Below are positions 37,830 through 46,049 of a DNA stretch of 64,000 nt, in pieces. The notes beneath the pieces were generated by a model, which was not told the DNA's origin, searched no databases, and saw only the letters and a list, made by a program, of their open reading frames with translations. Source of the DNA: Caulobacter sp. GTDB taxonomy: Bacteria > Pseudomonadota > Alphaproteobacteria > Caulobacterales > Caulobacteraceae. Numbering within the stretch: position 1 is the first letter of the stretch; each line of letters begins with the position of its first letter. A program made the translations under genes and the position numbers. Location: NCBI GenBank assembly GCA_016125585.1, contig WGLL01000002.1, positions 124,001-188,000 on the forward strand, read 5' to 3'.

Positions 37830-37892
37830 TGAACCTGCTTAGCCCAAAATCTGATTTGTCGCGCGGTGGATCTCCCGCGCCGGAGCCCTGTC

Positions 37893-38600
37893 ATGTCCGC
37901 TGATCCCCGCCTGATCGTCGCCCTTGACCTGCCGACCCGCGCCGAGGCCGAAGCCATGGTCGAGATCCTCGGCGACAGCGTCGCCTTCTACAAGGTCGGT
38001 CTGCAGCTGCTGGCCAGCGGCGGCATGGAGATGGCCTGCGACCTCAAGGCCAGGGGCCGCGACGTCTTCCTCGACTGGAAACTGCACGACATCGGCGCGA
38101 CGGTGGAGAAGGCGACCGCCGCCATCGTCGCCAGCGGCGCCTGCGACCTGCTGACGGTCCACGCCGAGCCCCAGGTGATGGAGGCGGCGGTGCGCGGCCG
38201 CGCAAACGAGCGCTCGGCGAAAATTCTCGGCGTCACCGTCCTGACCAGCCTCAGCGGCCAGGACCTGGCGCAAATCGGCTACGGCATGGGCGTCGAGGCC
38301 CTGATCGAGCGGCGGGTGCGCCAGGCGGTCGACGCCGGCCTCGACGGGGTGGTGGCCAGCCCGCATGAGGCCGCCCTGGCCCGGCGCATCGGCGGTCCGG
38401 ACTTTCTGGTGGTCACCCCCGGCGTGCGGCCGGCCGGCGCGGCGATGAACGACCAGGCCCGGGCGGCGACCCCGGCCGAGGCCCTGGCCGACGGCGCCAG
38501 CCATCTGGTCGTCGGCCGTCCGATCACCGCCGTCGCCGATCCCCGGGCCGTGGCCCGGGCCATCAGCGACCAGATGCGGCCGGTGGCGGCGGCGGTCTAA
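37893..38600 (+). CDS. pyrF: Orotidine 5'-phosphate decarboxylase
   Basis: 235 residues. It decarboxylates OMP to UMP, the last step of de novo pyrimidine synthesis. The active-site motif is DWKLHDIGATV (D-x-K-x2-D-I), with the opening LIVALDLPTRAEA and the phosphate-binding VTPGVRP and VVGRPITAA-like end (VVGRPITAVADP). GGAG lies 7 nt upstream of the ATG. Confidence 0.96.
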   Translation: MSADPRLIVALDLPTRAEAEAMVEILGDSVAFYKVGLQLLASGGMEMACDLKARGRDVFLDWKLHDIGATVEKATAAIVASGACDLLTVHAEPQVMEAAVRGRANERSAKILGVTVLTSLSGQDLAQIGYGMGVEALIERRVRQAVDAGLDGVVASPHEAALARRIGGPDFLVVTPGVRPAGAAMNDQARAATPAEALADGASHLVVGRPITAVADPRAVARAISDQMRPVAAAV

Positions 38601-38614
38601 CCCCGCTCTGGGCC

Positions 38615-40360
38615 CTACTCGGCGGCCATCGCCACCGGCGCGCTCCTGGCCCCGCGCACCAGACGCCCTGGCAGGGCGCCGGTCGGCTCGCCGTCGCGAT
38701 AGGTGACCTGGCCTGCGACGATCGTCGCCACATAGCCGTCGGCCTTCTGCACCAGCCGCCGCCCGCCGGCGGGCAGGTCATAGGCGACCGCCGGGGCATG
38801 CAGGGTCAGGGCGTCATAGTCGATGACATTGAGATCGGCCCGCAGGCCCGGCTCGATCAGGCCGCGATCCAGCAGGCCCACCGCCTCGGCGGTGTCGCGG
38901 GTCTGCATCCTGACCACCTGCTCGACGCTGAATTTCGGCCCCCGGGTGCGGTCGCGGGTCCAGTGGGTCAGCATGGTGGTCGGGAAGCTGCCGTCGCAGA
39001 TCATGCCGACATGGGCCCCGCCGTCCGACAGTCCCGGCACCGTGTCGCGGTGGCCCAGCATGGCGTAGCTGGGGTCGAGACTGCCCTCGGCGTAGTTGAG
39101 GAAGGGGTGATACAGCATCCCCCGGCCGCCATGACTCAGCATGTGGTCGATGGCCAGATCCTCGGGCCAGATCCCGCGTCCGGCCGCCAGGGCCTGCACC
39201 GTCTGGCTGGTCGGCTGTTCATAGTCGGGCTGGTCGCCCAGCAGGTACATGTTGTCCCAAGCCTGCAGCATGCTGCCGCCGAACGGTCCCTTCTGCGCGC
39301 CGCTTTCGTTGAGCAGACGGGCGCGGAAAGCCGGATCCGCCATGGCCGCGGCCCGCTCGGCCAGCGGCAGGTGGGCGATGGCCTTGTAGGTCTCGGTCTG
39401 GCTGAAGGGGTTGAGGGTCAGTTCCAGCCCGAACAGCACCCCGACCGGGCGGCCGCAGACCTGGGCCTTCATCGGCACGCCGGCGTCGACCGCCTCTTCC
39501 ACCGTCTTCAGCAGCATCTTCCACAGCTGAGGGGCCTTGGCGCTCTGGGCCAGGGTGAAGCTGAGCGGCCGGCCGCTCTTTTCGGCCAGGCGGCGGAACA
39601 TGGCCACCTCCTCGGCCGGATCGGGGGCGAAGTCGCTGACCAGTTGCAGCACCCCGCGCCCGGCCGCCTTCATGCCCATGGCGATGCCGGTCAGCTCGTC
39701 CTCCCCGGCGTTCAGGGTCGGGGTCGGCTGGCCGTCGCTGGTGCGGTGGTTGAGGGTGCGGCTGGTGGAGAAGCCGATGGCGCCGGCCTCCATCGCCGCC
39801 CGGGCGATGGCGGCCATCTGTTCGATGTTCTCCGCCGTCGCCGGCTCGCGGTTGGCGCCGCGCTCGCCCATGACGAAGACCCGCAGGGCCGCGTGCGGCA
39901 GCTGGGCGGCCAGATCGATGTCGAACCGCCGCTGGTCGAGAGCGTCGAGATAGTCGGGGAAACTCTCCCAGGTCCAGGGCAGGCCCTCGGTCAGCACCGG
40001 GAAGGGGATGTCCTCCACCCCCTCCATCAGCCGCACCAGCCGGTCGTGATCCTCCGGCTTGCAGGGGGCGAAGCCGACGCCGCAGTTGCCCATGACGATG
40101 GTGGTCACGCCATGGCCGCTGGAGGGGTTGAGCCGGTTATCCCAGGTGGCCTGGCCGTCATAGTGGGTGTGGATGTCGACAAAGCCCGGGGTCACCAGCC
40201 GGCCGGTCGCGTCGATCTCCTCGGCGCCGGGGGCGAGACCGGGGCCCACCGCCGCGATCAGGCCGTCCTTGACGCCGACATCGGCCTGAAAGGGCGCCGC
40301 GCCCGACCCATCCACCACCGTGCCGCCGCGCAGCACCAGATCGAACCTGTGATCGGCCAT
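38615..40360 (-). CDS. N-acyl-D-amino-acid deacylase family amidohydrolase
   Basis: 581 residues. The metal-binding start of the barrel is VDIHTHYDGQATWD; the MGNCGVGFAP Cys, the GFSTSRTLNHRTSDG loop and GLSDGGAHVGMICDGS match the D-aminoacylase branch of the amidohydrolases. The C-terminal RGLIEPGLRADLNVIDYD is the usual barrel-lid strand. It would deacylate N-acyl-D-amino acids or similar peptidoglycan- or diet-derived substrates. Single gene, start MADHRFDLVLRGG. Confidence 0.88.
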   Translation of the reverse strand: MADHRFDLVLRGGTVVDGSGAAPFQADVGVKDGLIAAVGPGLAPGAEEIDATGRLVTPGFVDIHTHYDGQATWDNRLNPSSGHGVTTIVMGNCGVGFAPCKPEDHDRLVRLMEGVEDIPFPVLTEGLPWTWESFPDYLDALDQRRFDIDLAAQLPHAALRVFVMGERGANREPATAENIEQMAAIARAAMEAGAIGFSTSRTLNHRTSDGQPTPTLNAGEDELTGIAMGMKAAGRGVLQLVSDFAPDPAEEVAMFRRLAEKSGRPLSFTLAQSAKAPQLWKMLLKTVEEAVDAGVPMKAQVCGRPVGVLFGLELTLNPFSQTETYKAIAHLPLAERAAAMADPAFRARLLNESGAQKGPFGGSMLQAWDNMYLLGDQPDYEQPTSQTVQALAAGRGIWPEDLAIDHMLSHGGRGMLYHPFLNYAEGSLDPSYAMLGHRDTVPGLSDGGAHVGMICDGSFPTTMLTHWTRDRTRGPKFSVEQVVRMQTRDTAEAVGLLDRGLIEPGLRADLNVIDYDALTLHAPAVAYDLPAGGRRLVQKADGYVATIVAGQVTYRDGEPTGALPGRLVRGARSAPVAMAAE

Positions 40361-40458
40361 CGTCTCATCCCTGACTTATCGTTGTTCAGGGATCGTCCGC
40401 CGCGATGCCGCGCGCGTCAAGCGGCGCCGCCGGGACAGCTTGCGAAGCGGTGACGCCG

Positions 40459-40848
40459 TTATCGCCGCTCGACGCCGAGAAGATGTCGGCAGATATCGGG
40501 GGCGCAGCCGCGCGGGCTGCGAGCGGGATCGGTGTAATAGAGCACCCCCAGAGGCCGGTCCTTTTCCTGCGCCCAGGCCGCGAAGTCGCGAATGTCCTCG
40601 AACCGGCGGGTCGAGCGGTCGACGCCGAACTGGGTCACGCCGTCGGCGGTCGCCTCGGCGCAGCGGATCAGCAGCAGGCCTTCCTGCACCGAGACCCCGG
40701 CGACCCGGCAGGTCGCCAGGGCCTGGCCCTCCGCGACGGGCCCGTCCCCCTCCGCCGCCATGGCCATGGAGGAGGCGCCGGACAGGACGCCGACCGGGAC
40801 CAGCGCCGCGAGGACGGCGAGGAAGGCGACGAGGCGGGACGGGCTCAT
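40459..40848 (-). CDS. Exported four-cysteine protein, paralogue A
   Basis: 129 residues with a signal peptide (about 1-32). The mature part has cysteines at 47, 63, 115 and 120, spaced C-x15-C and C-x4-C, the same as in the adjacent paralogue. Likely two disulfides in the periplasm. Its ATG at 40848 overlaps the upstream paralogue's stop by 4 nt. No enzymatic motif; family not recognised. Confidence 0.65.
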   Translation of the reverse strand: MSPSRLVAFLAVLAALVPVGVLSGASSMAMAAEGDGPVAEGQALATCRVAGVSVQEGLLLIRCAEATADGVTQFGVDRSTRRFEDIRDFAAWAQEKDRPLGVLYYTDPARSPRGCAPDICRHLLGVERR

Positions 40849-41210
40849 TTCAACGTCACCCCGGCGGCCCGGCGACAGGTCTCCTTGTCGCAGCCGTCCG
40901 GATTGGCGGCCGGGCTCTTCACATAGAGGATGTCGAGCCCCAGGCCGCGACCCTTGGCCTCGATGGCCAGGGTCAACAGGGTCTCGGTCAACGGGTCGCG
41001 GGTCTCGACCGCGAAGACGCGCGGCGTCGTCGCCTCGCCGTCGAGGTCCTTGGCCGCCGGTCCGGCGCACTTCAGCATCAGCCGGTCGCGATAGGCGCTG
41101 ATCTGGCTGACCTGACAGGACGCCCAGGCCCCGCCCTCCGGCGGATCCTCGGCCAGGGCCGGAACGGCGGACGACAGCAGCAGGGCGGCGGCGAGGGCGA
41201 GGTGTTTCAT
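40845..41210 (-). CDS. Exported four-cysteine protein, paralogue B
   Basis: 121 residues from ATG 41210, with a clear signal peptide ending PALA (residue 20). Cysteines sit at 32, 48, 107 and 112, matching paralogue A exactly in spacing (C-x15-C and C-x4-C). Both also share a LMLKC/LLIRC strand and an LGLDILYV/LGVLYY strand before the second pair. They look like a recent tandem duplication, exported and disulfide-bonded. It starts 31 bp after the S9 peptidase gene. Confidence 0.65.
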   Translation of the reverse strand: MKHLALAAALLLSSAVPALAEDPPEGGAWASCQVSQISAYRDRLMLKCAGPAAKDLDGEATTPRVFAVETRDPLTETLLTLAIEAKGRGLGLDILYVKSPAANPDGCDKETCRRAAGVTLK

Positions 41211-41241
41211 GGCCCGAAGGTGCGGGCCGGAGGCGCGGGCG

Positions 41242-43293
41242 TCAATCGCCTCCATCGGCCGGGTTGTAGCGATCCAGGAAGTCGTAGATCGCCGCCAGCA
41301 TCTGGGTTCTCGTCTTCTCCCGGCGCAGGTGGTGATCCTCGTCCTCCAGCTCCAGATAGGAGACCTGCTTTCCGGCGGCGGTCGCGGCGTCGCGCATGGC
41401 GGTCGACTGCGCCAGGGGCACGGTGGTGTCGTTGCGCCCGTGGATCAGCAGCAGCGGCGCCTTCAGGGCCGCGACCTGATAGAGCGGGGAGGCCGCCTTG
41501 AGCGCCTCCGCGTCAGCCACGGGATCGCCGATTACCCGGCTCCAGTACCGCAGGGCGAAGGTGTCCTTGCGCTTGGGCCCCTGACTGTAGCGGATCATCG
41601 CCGGCAGGTCGCTGACCCCGGCGACCGAAACCGCGCAGCGGTAGAGATCCGGCGTCAGGGTCGCGCCGGCCAGGGCGGCATAGCCGCCATAGGAGGCCCC
41701 TATGATGCAGACCCGGCCGGGATCGATGGTTCCGTCCGCCGCCAGGGCCGCGACGCCGTCGCCAAGGTCGGTCTGCATGGCCCGGCCCCACTGGCGATGA
41801 CCGGCCTCCTCGAAGTCCAGCCCCTGCCCGGACGAGCCCCGGAAGTTGGGTTGCAGCACCGCATAGCCCCGGGCGGCCAGGGCCTGGGCCCACCAGTCGA
41901 AGGCATCGACGTCGCGGGCGGCCGGCCCGCCGTGCGGCATGACGATCAGCGGCAGGCCCTTCGGCCGCCGTCCGGGCGGCAAGGTCAGAAACCCGTCGAT
42001 CTTCAGGCCATCCCGCGCAGTGAAACTGTAGGCCTGGACCGGCGCGACGGACTCGGGCGGAATCGCAGGATAGTTGTCGCCAACCCTGAAGCGATAATCT
42101 TCGCCGGGCCGGACCAGCCAGTAGGCGCCGGCGTTGCCGGGCCCCTCGACCTCGACCAGGGCGGCCAGGCGATCCTTCGACCAGGAATCCATGGCGACGC
42201 GCTGGCCTGGGAACATCGCGGCGACGGCGGCGTCCAGCGTCGCCAGCTGCGGATCGACCCAGCGCACCCTTTCCCGATCATCGGCGTAGCGGTAGCCGAC
42301 AATGATCTGGCTGTAGGGGTCGACGACCGTCCCCTCGATGTCGGCCTTGTCGAGCGACAGCCGGGCTGGACCGATCGAGCCGTCCGACAGGGCCATCGGC
42401 GCCACCGCCATCCGCCGCCCGGGACCGACCACAAGGCCCATCAAGGCGCCGTCCGCCTCGAACCCCAGCGGGGTGAAGCCCTCGTTCCCCGACTCCCCCA
42501 GATCCCGTTCGGAGGTGTCGTCGGAGACCAGTTCCCAGACGGTTCGCCATTCAACGGCGGGATCGTCCCTCACCTGGATGCGAAACCGGGGCTGGGGCGG
42601 GGCATCCACCAGATACCGGGTCAGAACCCGGCCGGTCGCGTCGGGATACCAATAGATGCCGGCGGTGCGCCCCTTGCGTGTCCGGGCCAGCTTGTCCAGC
42701 GGCGCGGCATTGGGATTGCCCTTGTCGAACCGCATCAGGGACACAGCCTTCTTGTCGCCCATGCCGATGTAGGGCTTGCCGTCCCCCTGGCCCGGGGCGC
42801 TCACGACAAAGCCCCAGACGTCCTCAAGCGTGACGCCATAGCCGGGGCCGTCGAGACCGTGAAACAGGAAGATGCCCCAGAAATCTTCCGGCTGCTCGGA
42901 GGCTTTGGCCGGGGCCAGGGTCAAGGTGTATTCGATGATCAGGGAGCCGTTGTCGGTCCAGGCCAGGGACTCGGGCTTGGGCAAGGGCGCGCCGGCGTAG
43001 CGGGTCTGAAAAGTCTTCTGATAACTGACCAGGGGTCGTTGTCCCGGAGTGATCACCGACAGGTCGCGGATGCCGCCGAACTGGCGGATGAAGGCGACCC
43101 GGCGTCCGTCCGGCGAGATTTCCGGCAGCTCGATGTAGGGCAGTCGCCCGTGGGCTTCCGGCGAAAGGTTGGGCGGCGGCGCGGTCACAGGGGCGGGAGC
43201 GGACACGGCAGCGGACGGGGGGGCGGGGGCGTCCTGCGCCGCGACAGGACCAGACAACAGGGCGACGGCCATCGCCCAGACCATGCGTGACAA
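41242..43293 (-). CDS. Exported S9 family peptidase (acylaminoacyl/dipeptidyl peptidase-like)
   Basis: 683 residues with a signal peptide (MSRMVWAMAVALLSGPVAAQ) and a Pro/Ala-rich linker, then a beta-propeller and a C-terminal alpha/beta-hydrolase domain. The catalytic Ser is in GASYGGYAALAG, Asp in IHGRNDTTVPLAQS and His in DEDHHLRR; VMPHGGPAARD is the oxyanion strand. It cleaves oligopeptides in the periplasm. The downstream two four-cysteine secreted proteins may be substrates, partners or unrelated. Confidence 0.88.
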   Translation of the reverse strand: MSRMVWAMAVALLSGPVAAQDAPAPPSAAVSAPAPVTAPPPNLSPEAHGRLPYIELPEISPDGRRVAFIRQFGGIRDLSVITPGQRPLVSYQKTFQTRYAGAPLPKPESLAWTDNGSLIIEYTLTLAPAKASEQPEDFWGIFLFHGLDGPGYGVTLEDVWGFVVSAPGQGDGKPYIGMGDKKAVSLMRFDKGNPNAAPLDKLARTRKGRTAGIYWYPDATGRVLTRYLVDAPPQPRFRIQVRDDPAVEWRTVWELVSDDTSERDLGESGNEGFTPLGFEADGALMGLVVGPGRRMAVAPMALSDGSIGPARLSLDKADIEGTVVDPYSQIIVGYRYADDRERVRWVDPQLATLDAAVAAMFPGQRVAMDSWSKDRLAALVEVEGPGNAGAYWLVRPGEDYRFRVGDNYPAIPPESVAPVQAYSFTARDGLKIDGFLTLPPGRRPKGLPLIVMPHGGPAARDVDAFDWWAQALAARGYAVLQPNFRGSSGQGLDFEEAGHRQWGRAMQTDLGDGVAALAADGTIDPGRVCIIGASYGGYAALAGATLTPDLYRCAVSVAGVSDLPAMIRYSQGPKRKDTFALRYWSRVIGDPVADAEALKAASPLYQVAALKAPLLLIHGRNDTTVPLAQSTAMRDAATAAGKQVSYLELEDEDHHLRREKTRTQMLAAIYDFLDRYNPADGGD

Positions 43294-43420
43294 GACAACC
43301 CCCCGGACCCATTTCCAACGCGCGCAAATTTAGCGGCGGCGGCCGTAGCCGCAAGACGCCGCTTTACGCGCGCGTGATCTTTCCCCAGCGTCCGGCTTCC
43401 CCTAGGGTCGCGCCCGATAA

Positions 43421-43438
43421 TTCAAACCGCTGTTTGAA
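43421..43438. promoter_or_regulatory. Palindromic operator upstream of the thiolase gene
   Basis: TTCAAAC-CGCT-GTTTGAA is a perfect 7-bp inverted repeat with a 4-nt centre, 31 bp before the thiolase ATG. Its core CAAAC-N4-GTTTG fits the published PsrA/FadR-type TetR consensus for fatty-acid degradation genes. The repressor gene is not adjacent. Confidence 0.6.
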
Positions 43439-43468
43439 CCCACCCCAGGAATCCTCCAAGGAACCCTC

Positions 43469-44656
43469 ATGCGCGACGCCGTCATCGTCTCCTACGCCCG
43501 CACCGGTCTGGCCAAGTCCAACCGTGGCGGTTTCAACAACACTCACGGCGCGGCGATGGCCGGGCACGCGATCCAGCACGCCGTCGCCCGCGCCGGCCTG
43601 GAAGGCGCCGAGGTCGAGGACGTGATCCTGGGCTGCGGCGGTCCCGAAGGCGCCACCGGCATGAACGTCGCCCGCAACGCCGCCATCTGGGCCGGCCTGC
43701 CGGTGACCACCAGCGGCACCACCATCAACCGCTTCTGCTCGTCCGGCCTGCAGGCCATCGCCTCGGCCGCCCATTACATCAAGAACGAAGGCGCCGATGT
43801 CGCCATCGGCGGCGGGGTGGAGTCGATCTCCCTGGTGCAGGGCGGCGGTCACATGAACCGCTTCCACATCACCGAAGAGAAGCTGATGGAGATCAAGCCG
43901 GCCCTGTGGATGGCGATGATCAACACCGCCGACATCGTGGCCAAGCGCTACAATGTGGCCCGCGACTACCAGGACGAATACGCCCTGCGCAGCCAGCAGC
44001 GGATCGCCGCCGCCCAGGCCGCCGGCCTGTTCAAGGACGAGATCGTGCCGATGGCGACCAAGATGAAGGTCGTCAACAAGGAAACCAAGGAAGAGAGCAT
44101 CGTCGACTATGTGGTCGACAAGGACGAGTGCAATCGTCCCGACACCACCCTCGAAGGCCTGGCCTCGCTGAAGCCGGTGATGGGCGAGGGCAACTTCGTC
44201 ACCGCGGGCAACGCCAGCCAGCTCAGCGACGGCGCCGCGGCCGTGGTGGTGATGGAAGCCAGGGAAGCCGAGCGCCGGGGCCTGGAGCCCATGGGTCGTT
44301 TCAAGGGCTTCGCCGTCGCTGGTTGCGAGCCGGACGAAATGGGCATCGGGCCGATCTATGCTGTGCCGCGCCTGCTGGCCCGTCACGGCATGAAGGTCGA
44401 TGACATCGACCTGTGGGAACTGAACGAAGCCTTTGCGTCGCAGTGCCTCTACAGCCGCGACACCCTCGGCATCGACCCGGAAAAGTACAACGTCAACGGC
44501 GGCTCGATCGCCATCGGCCACCCCTTCGGCATGACCGGCGCCCGCTGCGTCGGCCACGCCCTGATGGAAGGCCGTCGTCGCAAGGCCAAGCATGCGGTGG
44601 TGACCATGTGCATCGGCGGCGGGATGGGCGCCGCCGGCCTCTTCGAGGTCTTCTAG
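43469..44656 (+). CDS. Acetyl-CoA acyltransferase (thiolase)
   Basis: 395 residues. Acyl-accepting Cys90 lies in [12 protein letters not shown], His351 in [14 protein letters not shown] and Cys381 in [11 protein letters not shown]. It condenses or cleaves 3-ketoacyl-CoA, probably in beta-oxidation (FadA-like), as the upstream PsrA-type palindrome also suggests. The last nine codons, GAAGLFEVF, are copied in each of the three tandem 98-bp repeats directly downstream. Confidence 0.93.
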   Translation: MRDAVIVSYARTGLAKSNRGGFNNTHGAAMAGHAIQHAVARAGLEGAEVEDVILGCGGPEGATGMNVARNAAIWAGLPVTTSGTTINRFCSSGLQAIASAAHYIKNEGADVAIGGGVESISLVQGGGHMNRFHITEEKLMEIKPALWMAMINTADIVAKRYNVARDYQDEYALRSQQRIAAAQAAGLFKDEIVPMATKMKVVNKETKEESIVDYVVDKDECNRPDTTLEGLASLKPVMGEGNFVTAGNASQLSDGAAAVVVMEAREAERRGLEPMGRFKGFAVAGCEPDEMGIGPIYAVPRLLARHGMKVDDIDLWELNEAFASQCLYSRDTLGIDPEKYNVNGGSIAIGHPFGMTGARCVGHALMEGRRRKAKHAVVTMCIGGGMGAAGLFEVF

Positions 44657-44931
44657 TCATCCTGGGAGGCCGGAGGACGGCGCCCATAGCTTGAAGTGGC
44701 CAGATCCGCCTTGCGGATCTGGCTGGCGCCGCCGGCCTCTTCGAGGTCTTCTGATCATCCGGCGAGGCCGGAGGACGGCGCCCATAGCCTGAAGTGGCCA
44801 GATCCGCCTTGCGGATCTGGCTGGCGCCGCCGGCCTCTTTGAGGTCTTCTGATCATCCCGGAAGGCCGGAGGACGGCGCCCATAGCTTGAAGTGGCCAGA
44901 TCCGCCTTGCGGATCTGGCTGGCGCCGCCGG
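44628..44931. repeat. Three tandem 98-bp repeats plus a partial fourth
   Basis: Units start at 44628, 44726 and 44824, exactly 98 bp apart, with a 10-bp fourth start at 44922. Each begins with the last nine thiolase codons (GGC-less by one base) and a stop (TAG, then TGA, TGA), then a spacer, and a perfect 11-bp hairpin GCCAGATCCGC/GCGGATCTGGC (loop CTT; stem 44699-44723 in unit 1). Outer segments GAGGCCGG and CCGGCCTC also pair. Units differ at few positions, so the array is recent. Confidence 0.92.
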
Positions 44932-44940
44932 TCTATTGGC

Positions 44941-45567
44941 CTAGCCCAGCGGCGCACTCCCGAAGCGGGCGGTGAGCCTCGGGTAGCGACCCGCGAGCGT
45001 CGCCTCGTCGAAAGGCTCGCCGGCCGGCTCGGCGCCGGTCAGGTCGCTTGATTGCCACTGCGGGCCGTTCGGGCTTTGGCCTGTCGCCGCTTCCCAGGCA
45101 GTGGCGCCAGCGTAGAGCAGAGACTCCAACTCCAGCGGACCCTGGCGGTCGGCGGGGACAAGCACAGCCAGACCATCCGGGTCTGCCAGAGCCTGCTCGA
45201 AGGCCTCCTGGCCCTGGGCGATCAGCCAGGCGCGAAAATAGGCGAAGCCGTCATCGGACAGGCCGCCATGGATGACATAGCCCGCGCCCCAGAGGTCCCA
45301 GCGGTAGGCCCGGCGCATGGCGTCATTGAGTCCGGATTCGAACGCCTGCGCCGTTTGAGCCCCCGCCGAGGTCAGGCGGGCGATGATGTCTTCGACCATG
45401 GACTCTTCGGCAACGGCCTCATCGTCATCCCGCTTCGCCTCCCTCCGGCGTGCGGCCGCGAGGGTTTCCCAAAGAACGACTGTAGAATCGGGGACGGCGG
45501 CCCTTGAGGCCGTTGGGATGAGCAGGCTCGTCGCGGACAGGGCCAGCAGTGTGCGTCGGTGGATCAT
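44941..45567 (-). CDS. DUF4240 domain protein with a twin-arginine-like signal
   Basis: 208 residues. The N-terminus MIHRRTLLALSATSLLIPTASRAA has a twin Arg and a cleavable leader. Then comes the DUF4240 core (RRAYRWDLWGAGYVIHGGLSDDGFAYFRAWLIAQG, then EAFEQALADPDGLAVL). DUF4240 proteins are usually cytoplasmic and their function is unknown; an exported version is less usual. It is bracketed by copies of the 98-bp repeat unit (44628-44931 and 45613-45676). Confidence 0.8.
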   Translation of the reverse strand: MIHRRTLLALSATSLLIPTASRAAVPDSTVVLWETLAAARRREAKRDDDEAVAEESMVEDIIARLTSAGAQTAQAFESGLNDAMRRAYRWDLWGAGYVIHGGLSDDGFAYFRAWLIAQGQEAFEQALADPDGLAVLVPADRQGPLELESLLYAGATAWEAATGQSPNGPQWQSSDLTGAEPAGEPFDEATLAGRYPRLTARFGSAPLG

Positions 45568-45612
45568 GGGCCCATTATGCCGCCGCTCGCCGGTCCGGCA
45601 ATGATCGAGGGT

Positions 45613-45676
45613 CGCCCACAGCCTGAAGTGGCCAGATCCGTCTTGCGGATCTGGCTGGCGCCGCCGGCCTCTTCGA
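45613..45676 (+). repeat. Dispersed partial copy of the 98-bp unit
   Basis: About 60 of 64 bases match the tandem units, including the CCAGATCCG/CGGATCTGG hairpin and the start of the thiolase-tail segment (GCGCCGCCGGCCTCTTCGA). It is in direct orientation with the array, on the other side of the DUF4240 gene. Confidence 0.88.
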
Positions 45677-45689
45677 AGCGTTTGAGTAA

Positions 45690-45778
45690 AAGCGCAGAAC
45701 TGGCGACTTCAGAGTCGCTGGAAACCTTGTTCTACCTGATCGGGGCGCCGGAATTCCTCCGGCGCCCCTTTCTGTTTT
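45690..45778 (+). ncRNA. Possible small RNA ending in a Rho-independent terminator
   Basis: A first hairpin GCGACT-TCAG-AGTCGC (45703-45718) is followed by an unpaired 22-nt stretch and a strong terminator hairpin (45742-45768) with a T-rich tail. No gene ends just upstream on this strand, so the terminator needs an RNA to end. The 5' end and promoter are not found; this is a candidate only. Confidence 0.35.
45742..45778 (+). terminator. Strong intrinsic terminator
   Basis: GGGGCGCCGGA (45742-45752) and TCCGGCGCCCC (45758-45768) form an 11-bp stem with a 5-nt loop followed by TTTCTGTTTT. It terminates rightward transcription before the stress promoter at 45795. Confidence 0.85.
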
Positions 45779-45794
45779 CACCTTTTCTGCATCC

Positions 45795-45819
45795 GGAACC
45801 CCGATGTTTGCGTAGCGTT
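45795..45819 (+). promoter_or_regulatory. EcfG (sigmaT)-type general stress promoter
   Basis: GGAAC (45795-45799), 16 nt, then CGTT (45816-45819) is an exact match to the alphaproteobacterial general-stress consensus. Transcription would start near 45826, 41 bp before the ATG of the small exported peptide. Confidence 0.65.
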
Positions 45820-45866
45820 AAGACACAAGGCGCTATTGTGGCGCCATCGATACGGGAACACTCGCC

Positions 45867-45998
45867 ATGGCCGTCAAGGCCCTCTTCATCGCCGCCGCCG
45901 TGCTCGCCATCGCCATCGCGATGCTGTTGCCCGTGCCCGGCGCCCAGTCCCGCCAGAGCCATTCGCAGTTCGAGACCCTCGAACTGGGCGTCCATTAG
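45867..45998 (+). CDS. 43-residue exported or membrane peptide
   Basis: MAVKALFIAAAVLAIAIAML then LPVPGAQSRQSHSQFETLELGVH. The first 25 residues are a signal-type or membrane helix; the remainder is polar. An exact EcfG-type promoter lies upstream, which is the best support that it is real. It precedes mobA by 51 bp. No family recognised. Confidence 0.6.
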   Translation: MAVKALFIAAAVLAIAIAMLLPVPGAQSRQSHSQFETLELGVH

Positions 45999-46049
45999 GC
46001 CGCATCCCCCAATTTCACGCCCCGTCAGGTCGGGATCGGGCGGCCGGAC

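Larger units (their letters stand above)
45568..45866. other. 299-bp intergenic region with repeat copy, hairpins and stress promoter
   Basis: From left: the 5' flank of the DUF4240 gene, a 64-bp copy of the 98-bp unit (45613-45676), a possible small RNA with terminator (45690-45778), and the GGAAC-N16-CGTT promoter (45795-45819). No protein gene is evident before 45867. Confidence 0.7.

Noticed and set aside
44628..44931. CRISPR array
   Set aside because: The repeats are directly adjacent with no variable spacers, are 98 bp long, and contain the 3' end of a protein gene.
45613..45676. tRNA or tmRNA remnant
   Set aside because: The strong hairpins looked RNA-like, but the sequence is a copy of the 98-bp repeat unit and has no T-loop or acceptor pairing.
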